Origin: Methanolacinia petrolearia DSM 11571
Lineage (GTDB): Archaea; Halobacteriota; Methanomicrobia; Methanomicrobiales; Methanomicrobiaceae
Length of the DNA: 64,000 bases
NCBI RefSeq assembly: GCF_000147875.1
Contig: NC_014507.1
Span: 1,550,001-1,614,000, forward strand
Direction of reading: 5' to 3'
Shown here: positions 36,537 through 45,603 of the stretch, piece by piece
Layout: each line of letters begins with the position of its first letter
How positions within the stretch are numbered: position 1 is the stretch's first letter
Program-made: the position numbers and the translations under genes
The notes under the pieces: model-generated
Seen by the model: only the letters and a program-made list of their open reading frames with translations
Told to the model about the DNA's origin: nothing
The model's database searches: none

Positions 36537-37112
36537 ATGAAAACAAAGACACAGCATATACTAACCGCCTGCATCCTTGCGGCCGTACTAATTGTCATGG
36601 TTGCTTTTGCAGTTTCAGGAATAGAAGATAATAAAATTCCCCCGGATCCGGCTGAAAAAATCTCCGAAAGCACGGATAGTCAAAACAACCCGACTCCCAA
36701 CACCACCAGGGAGAACACAACCTTCATCGACATCCACCATGCAGACGGCGGAAGAATCATACTCTACCCCGAAGACCCTGAATTTTCTGCAATAGAGACT
36801 GAGTGTTACGAACAGATCCGTTGCATCAATGCACAGATGAAAACCGGTTTTTCCGGTGCTGAGTTGGATGCCATGAAAAACAACGGCACTTATGTCGCGA
36901 TAAATTTCTCCGCCCCGACCACATTTGAGACCAGCTACATAGTCGACGGATCGCCAAAGACAATCACGATCGATGAGGCGATATTCTTCCTCTATTCGGA
37001 ATACGAATTGATGATCATCACACCGATGCAAAACGCAGCCGGTGTCTGGGGAACGTCGCGTGACCGGGGAGAACTGAAAAAACTTGTCGACCCGATCTTT
37101 CAGAAATTGTAA
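36537..37112 (+). CDS. Secreted or membrane-anchored protein, function unknown
   Basis: A 191-residue protein with an N-terminal helix (about 8-27), a Pro/Thr/Asn-rich linker and a globular extracellular domain with two Cys (E-C-Y-E-Q-I-R-C). No family recognised. Last gene of the leader-B operon, 12 bases after the previous one. Confidence 0.65.
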   Translation: MKTKTQHILTACILAAVLIVMVAFAVSGIEDNKIPPDPAEKISESTDSQNNPTPNTTRENTTFIDIHHADGGRIILYPEDPEFSAIETECYEQIRCINAQMKTGFSGAELDAMKNNGTYVAINFSAPTTFETSYIVDGSPKTITIDEAIFFLYSEYELMIITPMQNAAGVWGTSRDRGELKKLVDPIFQKL

Positions 37113-37439
37113 GGCGGCAGCGGGTAACCTATATATCATATAAAGGCAAAGAGTCCCCGGGCAGTGTCTGTGATGCCGGCGATGACGGACCAGTGAAATA
37201 TAGAGGAAACAATGGAAAAATAAGAATAAAATATAATCTTGTTTTATGCCCCCAACCTTTCCATCTCGCTGCCGCCGTCCGGGTTACGGCCTGCCCGCAA
37301 TCTTCTCGTTTTAAAAGGTTCAGGCGATACCGACGACTGAATCCGGAATACCATGCAGATCCCGGAAGAATATTCTGCAATTTCTCCAATAAATATGATT
37401 AAATAATTTTAATAAAAATTAAATAACAGGTGCACCTGC
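37113..37439. other. Non-coding gap
   Basis: No gene seen. An AT-rich stretch at about 37390-37430 (AAATAATTTTAATAAAAATTAAAT) lies where the promoter of the small regulator at 37440 is expected. Confidence 0.4.
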
Positions 37440-37664
37440 ATGAGTGTAAAAAGTTTCAGCATCTCCGACGACGTATATGAAAAATATTCGTCCGAATGCA
37501 AACGCCTCGGCCTTAACATGAGCAAACAGATTGAAAATTTCATGAAGTTCCAGCTCGACGAAGAATTTGCAGTAAGGGAGGAGTACATCTATAAAATAGA
37601 CAAACTTCGGAAAGAAAGATTCAGGCCGGTTTCCGATTTCGACAAAGAATTTGAGATCTCCTGA
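37440..37664 (+). CDS. Small ribbon-helix-helix-like protein (antitoxin-like)
   Basis: A 74-residue protein whose first 45 residues (KSFSISDDVYEKYSSECKRLGLNMSKQIENFMKFQL) have the strand-helix-helix pattern of CopG/Arc-type DNA-binding proteins: S-F-S-I-S-D-D-V, L-G-L-N-M-S-K-Q-I-E-N-F-M. The charged tail would suit an antitoxin. No toxin gene is adjacent; the next 390 bases hold no gene. Confidence 0.65.
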   Translation: MSVKSFSISDDVYEKYSSECKRLGLNMSKQIENFMKFQLDEEFAVREEYIYKIDKLRKERFRPVSDFDKEFEIS

Positions 37665-38055
37665 AGAAAAAATGTTGGATTTCTACAAAACCGGCATATC
37701 TGAAATCGTTGCAATATTCAATAAAAAAAGGTCGTAATTTACAGTTTTCAATATCCTGCACCAGCCTTGAAATCCTGAATTTCGTCATAATCACGCTCAA
37801 AGTGATTGGATGTAATATGACCTCCTTCGGGAGGATAAGCAAGACAGCTTTTTTTCGATTTTGATTGCACCTTTAATTATTGATCGGAGAGAATTGCGAT
37901 TTCTGTAAAATACGGCTTTAAAAGCTTAGTTCGAATAAATAGTTCCAACTCCGCAGAATTTACCAGTATATTCAAAATATTTCCCTGACTTTTCTTTGTT
38001 TTAACATCTTCTCATTTTTAACAATATAACAAATTGACTTTTTAAAAACACGGAT
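37665..38055. other. Non-coding AT-rich gap
   Basis: AT-rich, with no supported gene on either strand and no conspicuous repeat. Confidence 0.4.
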
Positions 38056-38286
38056 TTAACTTTTAGATAATCGACAATACAGCCTCCGGATAATTAACAA
38101 TACTAAACCGAGAATACAGAATATAATAAGTGCAAGAAGAACAAGACCAGCAAATTGGCCAAAAAGCATGAAGAAAATATCTGATCCAGGGAATAACATC
38201 CTTAAATTAAAATAAAAAATTAATAGGAGGAGCATTATAGCAAAAACTACCGTTAAAATAGAATCCGTTGATATTTTTTGCTGCAT
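38056..38286 (-). CDS. Small two-helix membrane protein
   Basis: A 76-residue protein with two hydrophobic helices (about 9-31 and 38-66) and a basic C-terminus. It lies 14 bases after the secreted protein encoded upstream, so it belongs to the leader-D operon. No family recognised. Confidence 0.6.
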   Translation of the reverse strand: MQQKISTDSILTVVFAIMLLLLIFYFNLRMLFPGSDIFFMLFGQFAGLVLLALIIFCILGLVLLIIRRLYCRLSKS

Positions 38287-38300
38287 TCTCCAATCTCCTA

Positions 38301-39098
38301 TTACGAAACTGTTACTGTATACTGATCATCATCCCATGTAGGAATTCCAGTAAGGACCTCTTGTTCATGATCATATGCATAAAAGACAAACTGTCCACGG
38401 GTACTAAACTGTACTCTCACTTTCATCTCTTCATTATAGTCAAATGTATGTAGATCCATCCAATATAGAACTGTGCATGGTCCATTAACACCACCACATT
38501 CCGGGAAATAGGCAGTTTCTCCAGAATCGATATTTACTACCATGTTAGGTTGTTTTCCATGGTAAACAGATATGTAATCAACACCCTCTGGAATTTTGAG
38601 ATAATAATTTGTTTCCCCATCCGGAGCCGTATTTTGCACTTCAATGTTCACTGTCCCATACTGGTTAAGAGTATAGCTATATTTGTCCGGTGTTATTGTA
38701 ATCTCAGCATCCAATATGTAAGGAATATCCCTTAAAATTAAGGGTGAACTTCCCTTTTCAGAAATCAATGGATTTTCTGAATATTCTTTAGTACCTACCA
38801 ATACACCATTTTTAGAATATATATTAGCAATATATTGACCGTTTTCTGATTGTTTCACAGTCACAGTATATTCTTGAGATGCTTTTTCGGATTTGAATAA
38901 CATGGAGGCTTTAGAAAAATCATTATTAGGAATAACTGTAATTTCCATATTATCAATAATTGCTTTATATTCCACTTCATTTGAGTCCACAATTATGTTT
39001 TCATAAGTCTGTTCAGCATTAACTACGGGTATAAGTGCAGTGACAAATACTACTGCAAGGAGTAACGAAAATGCTCTTATTTCTTTTCTAGCTTTCAT
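38301..39098 (-). CDS. Secreted beta-rich protein under leader D
   Basis: A 265-residue protein: signal peptide (about 1-26, L-I-P-V-V-N-A-E), an N-terminal beta region and a C-terminal domain with Y-S-Y-T-L-N-Q-Y-G-T-V-N-I-E-V-Q-N-T-A, G-G-V-N-G-P-C-T-V-L-Y-W. It looks Ig-like, possibly an adhesin. The ATG at 39098 is immediately downstream of the leader; the frame extends upstream into the leader, which is not coding. Family not recognised. Confidence 0.68.
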   Translation of the reverse strand: MKARKEIRAFSLLLAVVFVTALIPVVNAEQTYENIIVDSNEVEYKAIIDNMEITVIPNNDFSKASMLFKSEKASQEYTVTVKQSENGQYIANIYSKNGVLVGTKEYSENPLISEKGSSPLILRDIPYILDAEITITPDKYSYTLNQYGTVNIEVQNTAPDGETNYYLKIPEGVDYISVYHGKQPNMVVNIDSGETAYFPECGGVNGPCTVLYWMDLHTFDYNEEMKVRVQFSTRGQFVFYAYDHEQEVLTGIPTWDDDQYTVTVS

Positions 39099-39330
39099 CT
39101 TATCATCTCTTTTCAATTTTAACAACCGTCGTGCAAACCTTAATCCGCTATAATGCTGACATAGGAGATGCCGGTTGTATGGGTCGGCAAATGAAAGACC
39201 GGGCAACAGGGTTTGATGTGGTAATCGGAGTTCTGAGGCCAGGTCCTTTACTCAACCGTTTATTAATTTTTTAAAAGGCGTTTAGTGGAGCAACAGTCCT
39301 CATCTGCCCCCGAAGTAAATAATTGATCTA
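39099..39330 (-). promoter_or_regulatory. Conserved structured leader, copy D
   Basis: On the minus strand: CGGGGGCAGATGAGGA (from about 39314), a GAGG/GCTCC hairpin, CTAAACGCCTTTTAAAAAA, a variable middle, the conserved CATTTGCCGAC segment shared with copy C, and the 3' hairpin. Here the arms ACAACCG and CGGTTGT pair perfectly, although they differ from those of copy C (ACCGGCAT/ATGCCGGT). It ends just before the ribosome site of the gene at 39098. Confidence 0.7.
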
Positions 39331-39432
39331 ACGGCATATACCTGCTCTGACCCAATCATCGAAATAAAAAGAACTGGTTTCTTTTATTTTATAGTGAAAC
39401 CATCTGACTACATAAAGAACAATCTCTAAAGA

Positions 39433-40542
39433 TCACATATAAAGAACATACTGGTACAGCCCTTTCCGGTCGTACTGGTGTTCGAGGATCCAGTTGTGGA
39501 CTTCGACGCATTCGTTATAGCGGTCGACAACCGACTGGAGACTCTGCGATCTGCTGTTATATGAATTGACCTTCGAATTGTAGACAGGAACATTCTTGTT
39601 GTAACCCGAAATATCCCCGCTTCTTCTCATCTGGTCGAGCTGATTCGACATGGAATCGATCTCGTTCTTAAGAGTTGCAAGCTCCGCCTCCTCCTGTTCA
39701 ATCTGCGACGAGAGCTCTTCGCAGGTCAAAGCTTTTCTTTCAAAAATATTATAGATCTTCTGAACCTGGCTGCATGCGGTATAATACAGTCCGCCTTCGT
39801 TGTCGAAGGTGATCACGAGCGGATCGGAATCCAGCATCTCTCCGTCGCCGATCTCGAGCTTCTCCCACCCGATCAGATTCACGTCCGTCGACTCGATGGC
39901 CGCATATCCCGTATCCCTGTATTCGCACCCGTTCGATTTGATCCCCACGTTCATGTGCTCCTCGGAATCGTATTCGAGAAGTGCGACATCATAGCCCTCC
40001 TTTAAAAGAAGCCCGGCGAGAAGAATGCTCTTGTCGTCGCAGTCTCCCGAATCCTCGTAAACGGTTTCAACCGGGTACTTGGGATCCGTATCGTTTCTGT
40101 CTGTCAGATACGGGATCGACTGCACATAAACCGAGATCAACTCTGCGTACTCGTCGTTGTCAAGCGAAAGCTGATCTTTCACCTTCCTCAGCGACCCGAG
40201 AATCGCCTCGTAGACCTCGTCCATGTATTCGCTGTAGACAAACGACCTGTAATACTCCGAAGTCCATTCTTCGTCCGAGATATTTTCATAAAGATAGACG
40301 TATTTGTCCGTATTCTTCGCATCTTCATACAGGACCTTGTCGACCGAATATTTTATCGAGATCTCGCTGTTCTGGAAACTGAACGTATCCTCGATCGTCA
40401 CGTATTCCGGTGCAGCGTTACCGTGGTCGATGGACGGGTAATCCGCATCGCTGAAATGAAAAAAACTATTCGAACACCCGGATGTCAAAAGAACAAATAC
40501 CAACACCAGTATGAGAATTATTCCGTATTTTACCCTGGACAT
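39433..40542 (-). CDS. Transglutaminase-like lipoprotein with coiled coil
   Basis: A 369-residue lipoprotein (lipobox T-S-G-C, Cys about residue 23). The central region has SGDCDDKSILLAGLL (Cys of a transglutaminase/protease-like triad, about 165-179) and E-H-M-N-V-G-I (the His, about 196-201). Residues about 275-320 form a coiled coil (E-E-L-S-S-Q-I-E-Q-E-E-A-E-L), followed by a helical tail. It probably acts on surface proteins or peptides. It is divergent from the hydrogenase protease gene, with only 39 bases between them. Confidence 0.82.
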   Translation of the reverse strand: MSRVKYGIILILVLVFVLLTSGCSNSFFHFSDADYPSIDHGNAAPEYVTIEDTFSFQNSEISIKYSVDKVLYEDAKNTDKYVYLYENISDEEWTSEYYRSFVYSEYMDEVYEAILGSLRKVKDQLSLDNDEYAELISVYVQSIPYLTDRNDTDPKYPVETVYEDSGDCDDKSILLAGLLLKEGYDVALLEYDSEEHMNVGIKSNGCEYRDTGYAAIESTDVNLIGWEKLEIGDGEMLDSDPLVITFDNEGGLYYTACSQVQKIYNIFERKALTCEELSSQIEQEEAELATLKNEIDSMSNQLDQMRRSGDISGYNKNVPVYNSKVNSYNSRSQSLQSVVDRYNECVEVHNWILEHQYDRKGLYQYVLYM

Positions 40543-40581
40543 GGATCACCTGTTTAATATTTCGGAGCCCAACCAATATAA

Positions 40582-41022
40582 ATGAATATTTTGCTGGGCG
40601 TCGGTAATACTCTCCTCTCAGACGACGGTGCCGGCATCTTTGTCGCCGAATCATTTCTAAAGGACGGCTGGATCCCGTACAACTGCGGAACCGCCCCGGA
40701 AAATTTCACATCGATAGTCAGGAGGGAAAAACCGGAGATTCTTCTCGTCGTCGATGCCGCAAGGATGGGGCTTTCACCCGGCGAATTCAGGCAGGTCCCC
40801 GAAGAAAAGATTACCGATGTCTCGTTCGGGACCCACCAGCTCCCTCTCTCCCAGCTTACTGCATACCTGAAAGAATATGCGGGAAGGATCATCATCATCG
40901 GAATCGAACCGAAGACTACGGACTTCGGGGAGGAGCTCTCGCCGGAGATCGAAGAAGCCTGTGAAAAATTACTGGAAATTATTAAAGACGACCCCGGAAA
41001 AGTCCCGGAGCTCCGGGATTAA
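40582..41022 (+). CDS. hycI: Hydrogenase maturation endopeptidase, HycI-type
   Basis: A 146-residue peptidase of the HycI/HyaD/HybD family. It starts with ILLGVGNTLLSDDGAGIFVA (the first acidic residue of the nickel-binding triad), has LLVVDAARMG (second) and a T-H-Q-L-P-L (His) segment, and ends in an IIGIEP strand as is typical. These enzymes cut the C-terminal tail off a [NiFe] hydrogenase large subunit once nickel is in place. The likely substrate is the Mbh large subunit encoded at 49041-50279; the link is inferred from family and distance. Confidence 0.88.
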   Translation: MNILLGVGNTLLSDDGAGIFVAESFLKDGWIPYNCGTAPENFTSIVRREKPEILLVVDAARMGLSPGEFRQVPEEKITDVSFGTHQLPLSQLTAYLKEYAGRIIIIGIEPKTTDFGEELSPEIEEACEKLLEIIKDDPGKVPELRD

Positions 41023-41116
41023 TACCAAAGAACACAATAACCGGAAGATTAAACCTGCGTGTAAATAATATTCATTATATCTTGTTTCACCTTTATTCCG
41101 TCCCCGGGGGAGCGGA

Positions 41117-41944
41117 ATGATGATCAAACAGCGGGGGAGAGAATATTTGATTCACTTAAAATACGCGATTGCATCTTTGACAGTAATAATTCTGTTACTT
41201 TCTTTTTTTTCAGGCTGCACAACTTCAGATGACCGGGAAACCTTCCTGGATGAAAACGAGGCGCTCCTGGTTGCGCTGAACGACAGTCTCCTGGAAGAGG
41301 AGTTGAATGGAGACGAACCCGGGATTATCGAAACCGAGATAATAACGGGAGAAGACGGGAACACGATCTACAAATTCGTCTTCTATCCTGATCCCGACCC
41401 GGGACGTTCGGGAAGATCGATTACCGTTGCAGTCGGCGGAAACGGAACGGTAATATGGCACGATGTATTCAGCGGATTGGTAAAAACCCCCCCGCACCCT
41501 GAGGACTATGCCTCCCCGCTCCCGGAAGACGTTATAGAGAAAGGAGCATTTGCCGGGAAAATTTACCCTGATACCTCTATAAGGAACGGCGACCTGAATA
41601 TTAAACTCGAATACGCGGAATTCACAAACGAAAGCTCACTGTACTGCTTTATAGCTCACTCCATGTTCATCAAAAACATGTCGGAATCCGGTAACGGTGA
41701 GCCCCCGTACCCTGATGTTTTACTGGATGGCGATATATTTGTCAGCGGAAGAGATCCCGAAAATGTCACATCGACCGACTGGAAAAGATGGGACGGCGAT
41801 GCTATGGGATTTTCAGTCAAATCCGACCCCGTTCCTGCCGGCGTCGAAAATATCACGATAACAATCCGCTCGTTCTCGATAAAAGAACGGCAGTCTCCAT
41901 CGTCATATGAACGCGATGGCAACTGGAGCTACGAGGTATTATAA
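41117..41944 (+). CDS. Predicted lipoprotein, function unknown
   Basis: A 275-residue lipoprotein (hydrophobic core about 17-34, lipobox F-S-G-C). The mature domain is acidic, with two beta-rich halves; no family recognised. GGGGGAG lies just before the ATG. It is the first of three genes that end in touching or overlapping frames (41944/41946, then ATGA at 43625), so it is likely part of a surface operon with the two proteins that follow. Confidence 0.68.
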   Translation: MMIKQRGREYLIHLKYAIASLTVIILLLSFFSGCTTSDDRETFLDENEALLVALNDSLLEEELNGDEPGIIETEIITGEDGNTIYKFVFYPDPDPGRSGRSITVAVGGNGTVIWHDVFSGLVKTPPHPEDYASPLPEDVIEKGAFAGKIYPDTSIRNGDLNIKLEYAEFTNESSLYCFIAHSMFIKNMSESGNGEPPYPDVLLDGDIFVSGRDPENVTSTDWKRWDGDAMGFSVKSDPVPAGVENITITIRSFSIKERQSPSSYERDGNWSYEVL

Positions 41945-41945
41945 C

Positions 41946-43628
41946 ATGACAGAAAAATCTACGGAAAACAGGGAAATCCCTTTATCCGGCATTCTGAAAA
42001 TTACGCTCGCCTACGGATTCGTGGGCTTTGCGGCGATAATAGTCCTGTACGTCATCATGAACGTTTTCTGGGCCGCCTCGATGATGAATATTCTGTATTC
42101 CATCGGTCTTGTCCAGACATATATTATGGTCCTCTTCGTCCAGTTCTCGGCAGGCTTCTTCGCCCAGATCGCCATCTACAGGAGAGATCGTGCAGAAGGC
42201 CCGGAAGCAGACGGAGAACCGGGATCGCTTCAGGTGAAATTCAGCTGGTACGGGCTTTTGGGAGGACTGTTTACCGGGATCTACATCTTCCTCTTTCCGA
42301 CAGTCATAATTCTCCTCGCATCTTTCGGCAGTTCCGGTCTGATGCATTCGCTCACAAACATCTTCAACAACTTCTTCCCCTTTGTCATATCAGGATTAAT
42401 CGGAGGAGTTGCAGGATCCTACTATGCCGGATCACTCCTGAAGAAAGGATTTCCCGGCGGAGAAGATCCCAACAGGGCATTGCAGGAAAAATTTGCCTGC
42501 TTTGCATTAACGGCACTCCTAATCGTATTCGTGCCGCTTTTTTTCGGTCTTGCCGCCGCACATCTCCAGGAGCCTGAAGTAATCAGCTACGGGGAATACA
42601 ATTCAAACAATCTCGTTTTACTGAAGATCGATCCGTACGGCAACAGGACCTGGGAAACAGATCCGATAACAACGACAAACACTCAGCCCGGCACCGTCCT
42701 GGAGATGGAAAACGGAAGTTACGCTCTTTTCGGGTATGAATTCTCGACACACGGGAACCTGAATACCCTGACCTATGTCAGTAAAGACGGAACAATCTCC
42801 GATCCCGTCCCGTTCCTCAGGGGCGACGGAGAAACAGGCAGTCCTGTCGAAATTCCCGGCTCAGGCTTTTTGATATCCTACTACGGCAAAAATATCCTCG
42901 GGCTGGACTACAACGGGAGCATAACCGGCCAATATTCAATTCCAGAATCTCTAAAACAAAATGAAAATTCCGTTAAAATTGTGCCTGTCGATGGAAATAA
43001 GTTACTCATCAGCCGGGGGGTAGACTGTGCCTTTATGGATTCCAGTGGAAATATTTCCGGCACCAGATCATTTGCATATGAAGGATATACCGGACGACCT
43101 TACAAGATGACAATAAATGATGTGGCTCCTGCCTATAACGGCGGGTACATTCTCTGTATAAAAGACGATAAATCCGGGGATTTGAAGGCAATCTGGCTCG
43201 ACGATAACTTAAACCCGGTAAAAGAAGAGATTATCGGAACTTCTCATGCATCCTATATCTCCATTGACAGCGGCAGTGACGGCAATATCATAATCGTCCG
43301 GGACGTCGACCGCCCGGAGGACAATCCCGCGGATTATAAAGAATATTTCCATATATATTACCCGGATTCGGGCACATATCACGATGTAATGACCGGCAAT
43401 TCATTCCCGGAGATTTTTGTTGACGGGAATTCCGGATATACCCTCTTCTCGGTCAGGGACAAATGGCTCTCAGATGAAAAGGAACTGGTTATGGAAACCT
43501 GCGATTTCGACGAAACATGCTCGGATTCCATAAAACTCCTGGAAGGAGAATTAAAAGGAGTCAAAATAATGCAGACATCCGACGGCGGATATCTTATTGC
43601 ATACCTGACAGGAGGTGAGGAAGAATGA
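41946..43628 (+). CDS. Membrane protein with four-helix N-terminus and propeller-like C-terminal domain
   Basis: A 560-residue protein. The N-terminal 200 residues hold four or five transmembrane helices; the rest is a large extracellular domain with repeated G-x-Y-L/x-x-x-Y and D-x-x-G-x-x segments of a beta-propeller (LEMENGSYALFGYEF, G-S-G-F-L-I-S-Y-Y, N-G-G-Y-I-L-C-I, D-G-G-Y-L-I-A-Y). The ATG at 41946 is used; the frame extends 13 codons upstream into the previous gene. Role unknown; context says cell surface. Confidence 0.7.
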   Translation: MTEKSTENREIPLSGILKITLAYGFVGFAAIIVLYVIMNVFWAASMMNILYSIGLVQTYIMVLFVQFSAGFFAQIAIYRRDRAEGPEADGEPGSLQVKFSWYGLLGGLFTGIYIFLFPTVIILLASFGSSGLMHSLTNIFNNFFPFVISGLIGGVAGSYYAGSLLKKGFPGGEDPNRALQEKFACFALTALLIVFVPLFFGLAAAHLQEPEVISYGEYNSNNLVLLKIDPYGNRTWETDPITTTNTQPGTVLEMENGSYALFGYEFSTHGNLNTLTYVSKDGTISDPVPFLRGDGETGSPVEIPGSGFLISYYGKNILGLDYNGSITGQYSIPESLKQNENSVKIVPVDGNKLLISRGVDCAFMDSSGNISGTRSFAYEGYTGRPYKMTINDVAPAYNGGYILCIKDDKSGDLKAIWLDDNLNPVKEEIIGTSHASYISIDSGSDGNIIIVRDVDRPEDNPADYKEYFHIYYPDSGTYHDVMTGNSFPEIFVDGNSGYTLFSVRDKWLSDEKELVMETCDFDETCSDSIKLLEGELKGVKIMQTSDGGYLIAYLTGGEEE

Positions 43629-44395
43629 CGGGAAAGACGATCTCCCCGTTAATCGTTCTTTCGATTCTCGTGATCTTCTTCGCCGGAGGATCGGTTTTTC
43701 TCGCAATGACCCTGCCGGAAGGGTGCTCCGATGTCTGCGGGCCGGTTTATGAGGTCAACTACTTAGACACATTTTACATCCTCTCCCCGGGAAACATCCC
43801 CGGCAGCATTTACTATGGCGAGCCTGAGATAGAATATGACGGAGAGAAGTGGACTCTTCCAAAAGACTATGGAAACGAAATAAACCGGGAACACCGGATT
43901 TCGGATGAAGAATACATGTTTCCGCCGGGAGCCGCAATCCCCGTTTACAACCCGGACATTGAGATAAAAGACGACAAAGTATTCTTCGACGCCATTGTCT
44001 ACAACAACATCGGCTACGATCTCTCTAATGTTACATTCAGCGTTTTATTCGATGTAACAATCAGGAAGAACACCGACGGCGGATACGGTGCATACAGCAG
44101 GTACGATCCCGGCCTCTGGCCGGAAAACGTCACAATAGAAAATCTCCCGGACAACTCGTCAAAGGAGATTAGGATCTTCGCCCCGCTTTTCGAGGTGAGC
44201 GGGCCCGAATCGGTACATGTCGACGTATTCATGATCCTGCCTGAAAATTTGACGGCAGAAGACGGAACCCTGCTTGAATTCGACAGAAACGAGTACATCC
44301 CTTCCGTAACCATACCGGATATCTACGATGCAGGCAGTTCCGGCAGACAGAACGACCAGACAAACGTATTCGGGTATTACATCAACGGGCGATGA
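43625..44395 (+). CDS. Secreted or anchored beta-sandwich protein
   Basis: A 256-residue protein with an N-terminal helix (about 7-28) and then two Cys (C-S-D-V-C-G). The extracellular domain (about 110-220) contains D-A-I-V-Y-N-N-I-G-Y-D-L-S-N-V-T-F-S-V, resembling Ig/CARDB-type domains. It is coupled to the upstream gene by an ATGA overlap. Function unknown. Confidence 0.65.
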   Translation: MTGKTISPLIVLSILVIFFAGGSVFLAMTLPEGCSDVCGPVYEVNYLDTFYILSPGNIPGSIYYGEPEIEYDGEKWTLPKDYGNEINREHRISDEEYMFPPGAAIPVYNPDIEIKDDKVFFDAIVYNNIGYDLSNVTFSVLFDVTIRKNTDGGYGAYSRYDPGLWPENVTIENLPDNSSKEIRIFAPLFEVSGPESVHVDVFMILPENLTAEDGTLLEFDRNEYIPSVTIPDIYDAGSSGRQNDQTNVFGYYINGR

Positions 44396-44608
44396 TTACC
44401 CTGACAGGTAATGCCCGAAACCCTTCCCCAGGCGTACTTATTCCACGGATTAAAATCCGTATTCACAATATAACTCCATATTTTACCCGGGAAAGTTATA
44501 TTTCGTGAGAGATTCTTCTTTCTAACAGGAATTGATCATCATTTAACCGGTTGAAAATAATCAAAACAAATCTCCAGAATCTCCCAATAAACTGAAAGAG
44601 GCGCCTGC

Positions 44609-45547
44609 ATGATTGAGATCTACAAATCAAACCCGGAAGAATCCGCCGTCATCAAGATCGATCAGCCTGAAAAGAACTGCTGGATCAATCTTACCCACCC
44701 TTCGGGAGACGAAATAGGAAAGATCGCCTCTGAGCTGCAGATTCCGGCCGACTTTCTCGCCGCAGCCCTTGATGAAGAGGAAAGACCGCGTCTCGAATAC
44801 GAAGACGGCGTTTCGCTCATATTAATCGATATCCCCCGCGAGACCGAAAGCGACATGCCGTACCTGTATGACACGCTCCCTCTCGGGATAATAATCAAGC
44901 AGGACCATGTCGTCACAATATGCCTCTCCGAGTCCCCCATCATCAGGCAGTTCATCGACGGGAGGATCAAATCGTTTTTCACCAGTAAAAAGACGAGATT
45001 TCTCTTCCTGATTCTATACCAAACCGCAAAACAATACCTGAAATACCTCAGGATAATAGACAGGAAAAGCACGGAATTCGAAGAGGTGCTGAAAAAATCA
45101 ATCCGCAACGAAGCCCTGCTCACGCTCATGAACCTGCAGAAGAGTCTCGTATTCTTCTCGACATCCCTGAAATCAAACGAGATCGTGCTTGAAAAGATCA
45201 TGAAATCGAGCCCGATACAGTTCTACGAAGAAGATGTCGAACTCCTCGACGATGTCATCATCGAGAACAAGCAGGCGATCGAGATGGCGAACATCTACAC
45301 GACAATCCTCACCGGAACCATGGACGCGTTCGCCTCGATAATCAATAACAACATGAATGCGATCATAAAAATACTGGCATCGATCACTATCATCCTATCG
45401 ATACCGACCATCGTCACCAGCTTCTTCGGGATGAACGTCGGCCTCCCGCTACAGCAGAATCCGCTCGCCTATATATACATCATACTATTTGCCGCGATAA
45501 TCTGCTTCTGTCTCGGTTATATCCTGAAGAAGAAAGATTTCCTGTAA
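44609..45547 (+). CDS. CorA-type divalent cation transporter
   Basis: A 312-residue member of the CorA family. The N-terminal alpha/beta domain (about 1-120) is followed by the long stalk helix, and then two C-terminal transmembrane helices (about 250-272 and 286-305). The diagnostic G-M-N motif lies between them (S-F-F-G-M-N-V-G-L-P). It should carry Mg2+ (or Co2+/Ni2+) inward. GAGGCG lies before the ATG. Single gene. Nickel supply for the nearby hydrogenase is an attractive thought but not shown. Confidence 0.93.
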   Translation: MIEIYKSNPEESAVIKIDQPEKNCWINLTHPSGDEIGKIASELQIPADFLAAALDEEERPRLEYEDGVSLILIDIPRETESDMPYLYDTLPLGIIIKQDHVVTICLSESPIIRQFIDGRIKSFFTSKKTRFLFLILYQTAKQYLKYLRIIDRKSTEFEEVLKKSIRNEALLTLMNLQKSLVFFSTSLKSNEIVLEKIMKSSPIQFYEEDVELLDDVIIENKQAIEMANIYTTILTGTMDAFASIINNNMNAIIKILASITIILSIPTIVTSFFGMNVGLPLQQNPLAYIYIILFAAIICFCLGYILKKKDFL

Positions 45548-45603
45548 TACTGTAAGGATGCATTCCGGGCATATCCGGTGCCGCCCGGGAAAAAAATAAA
45601 AAA

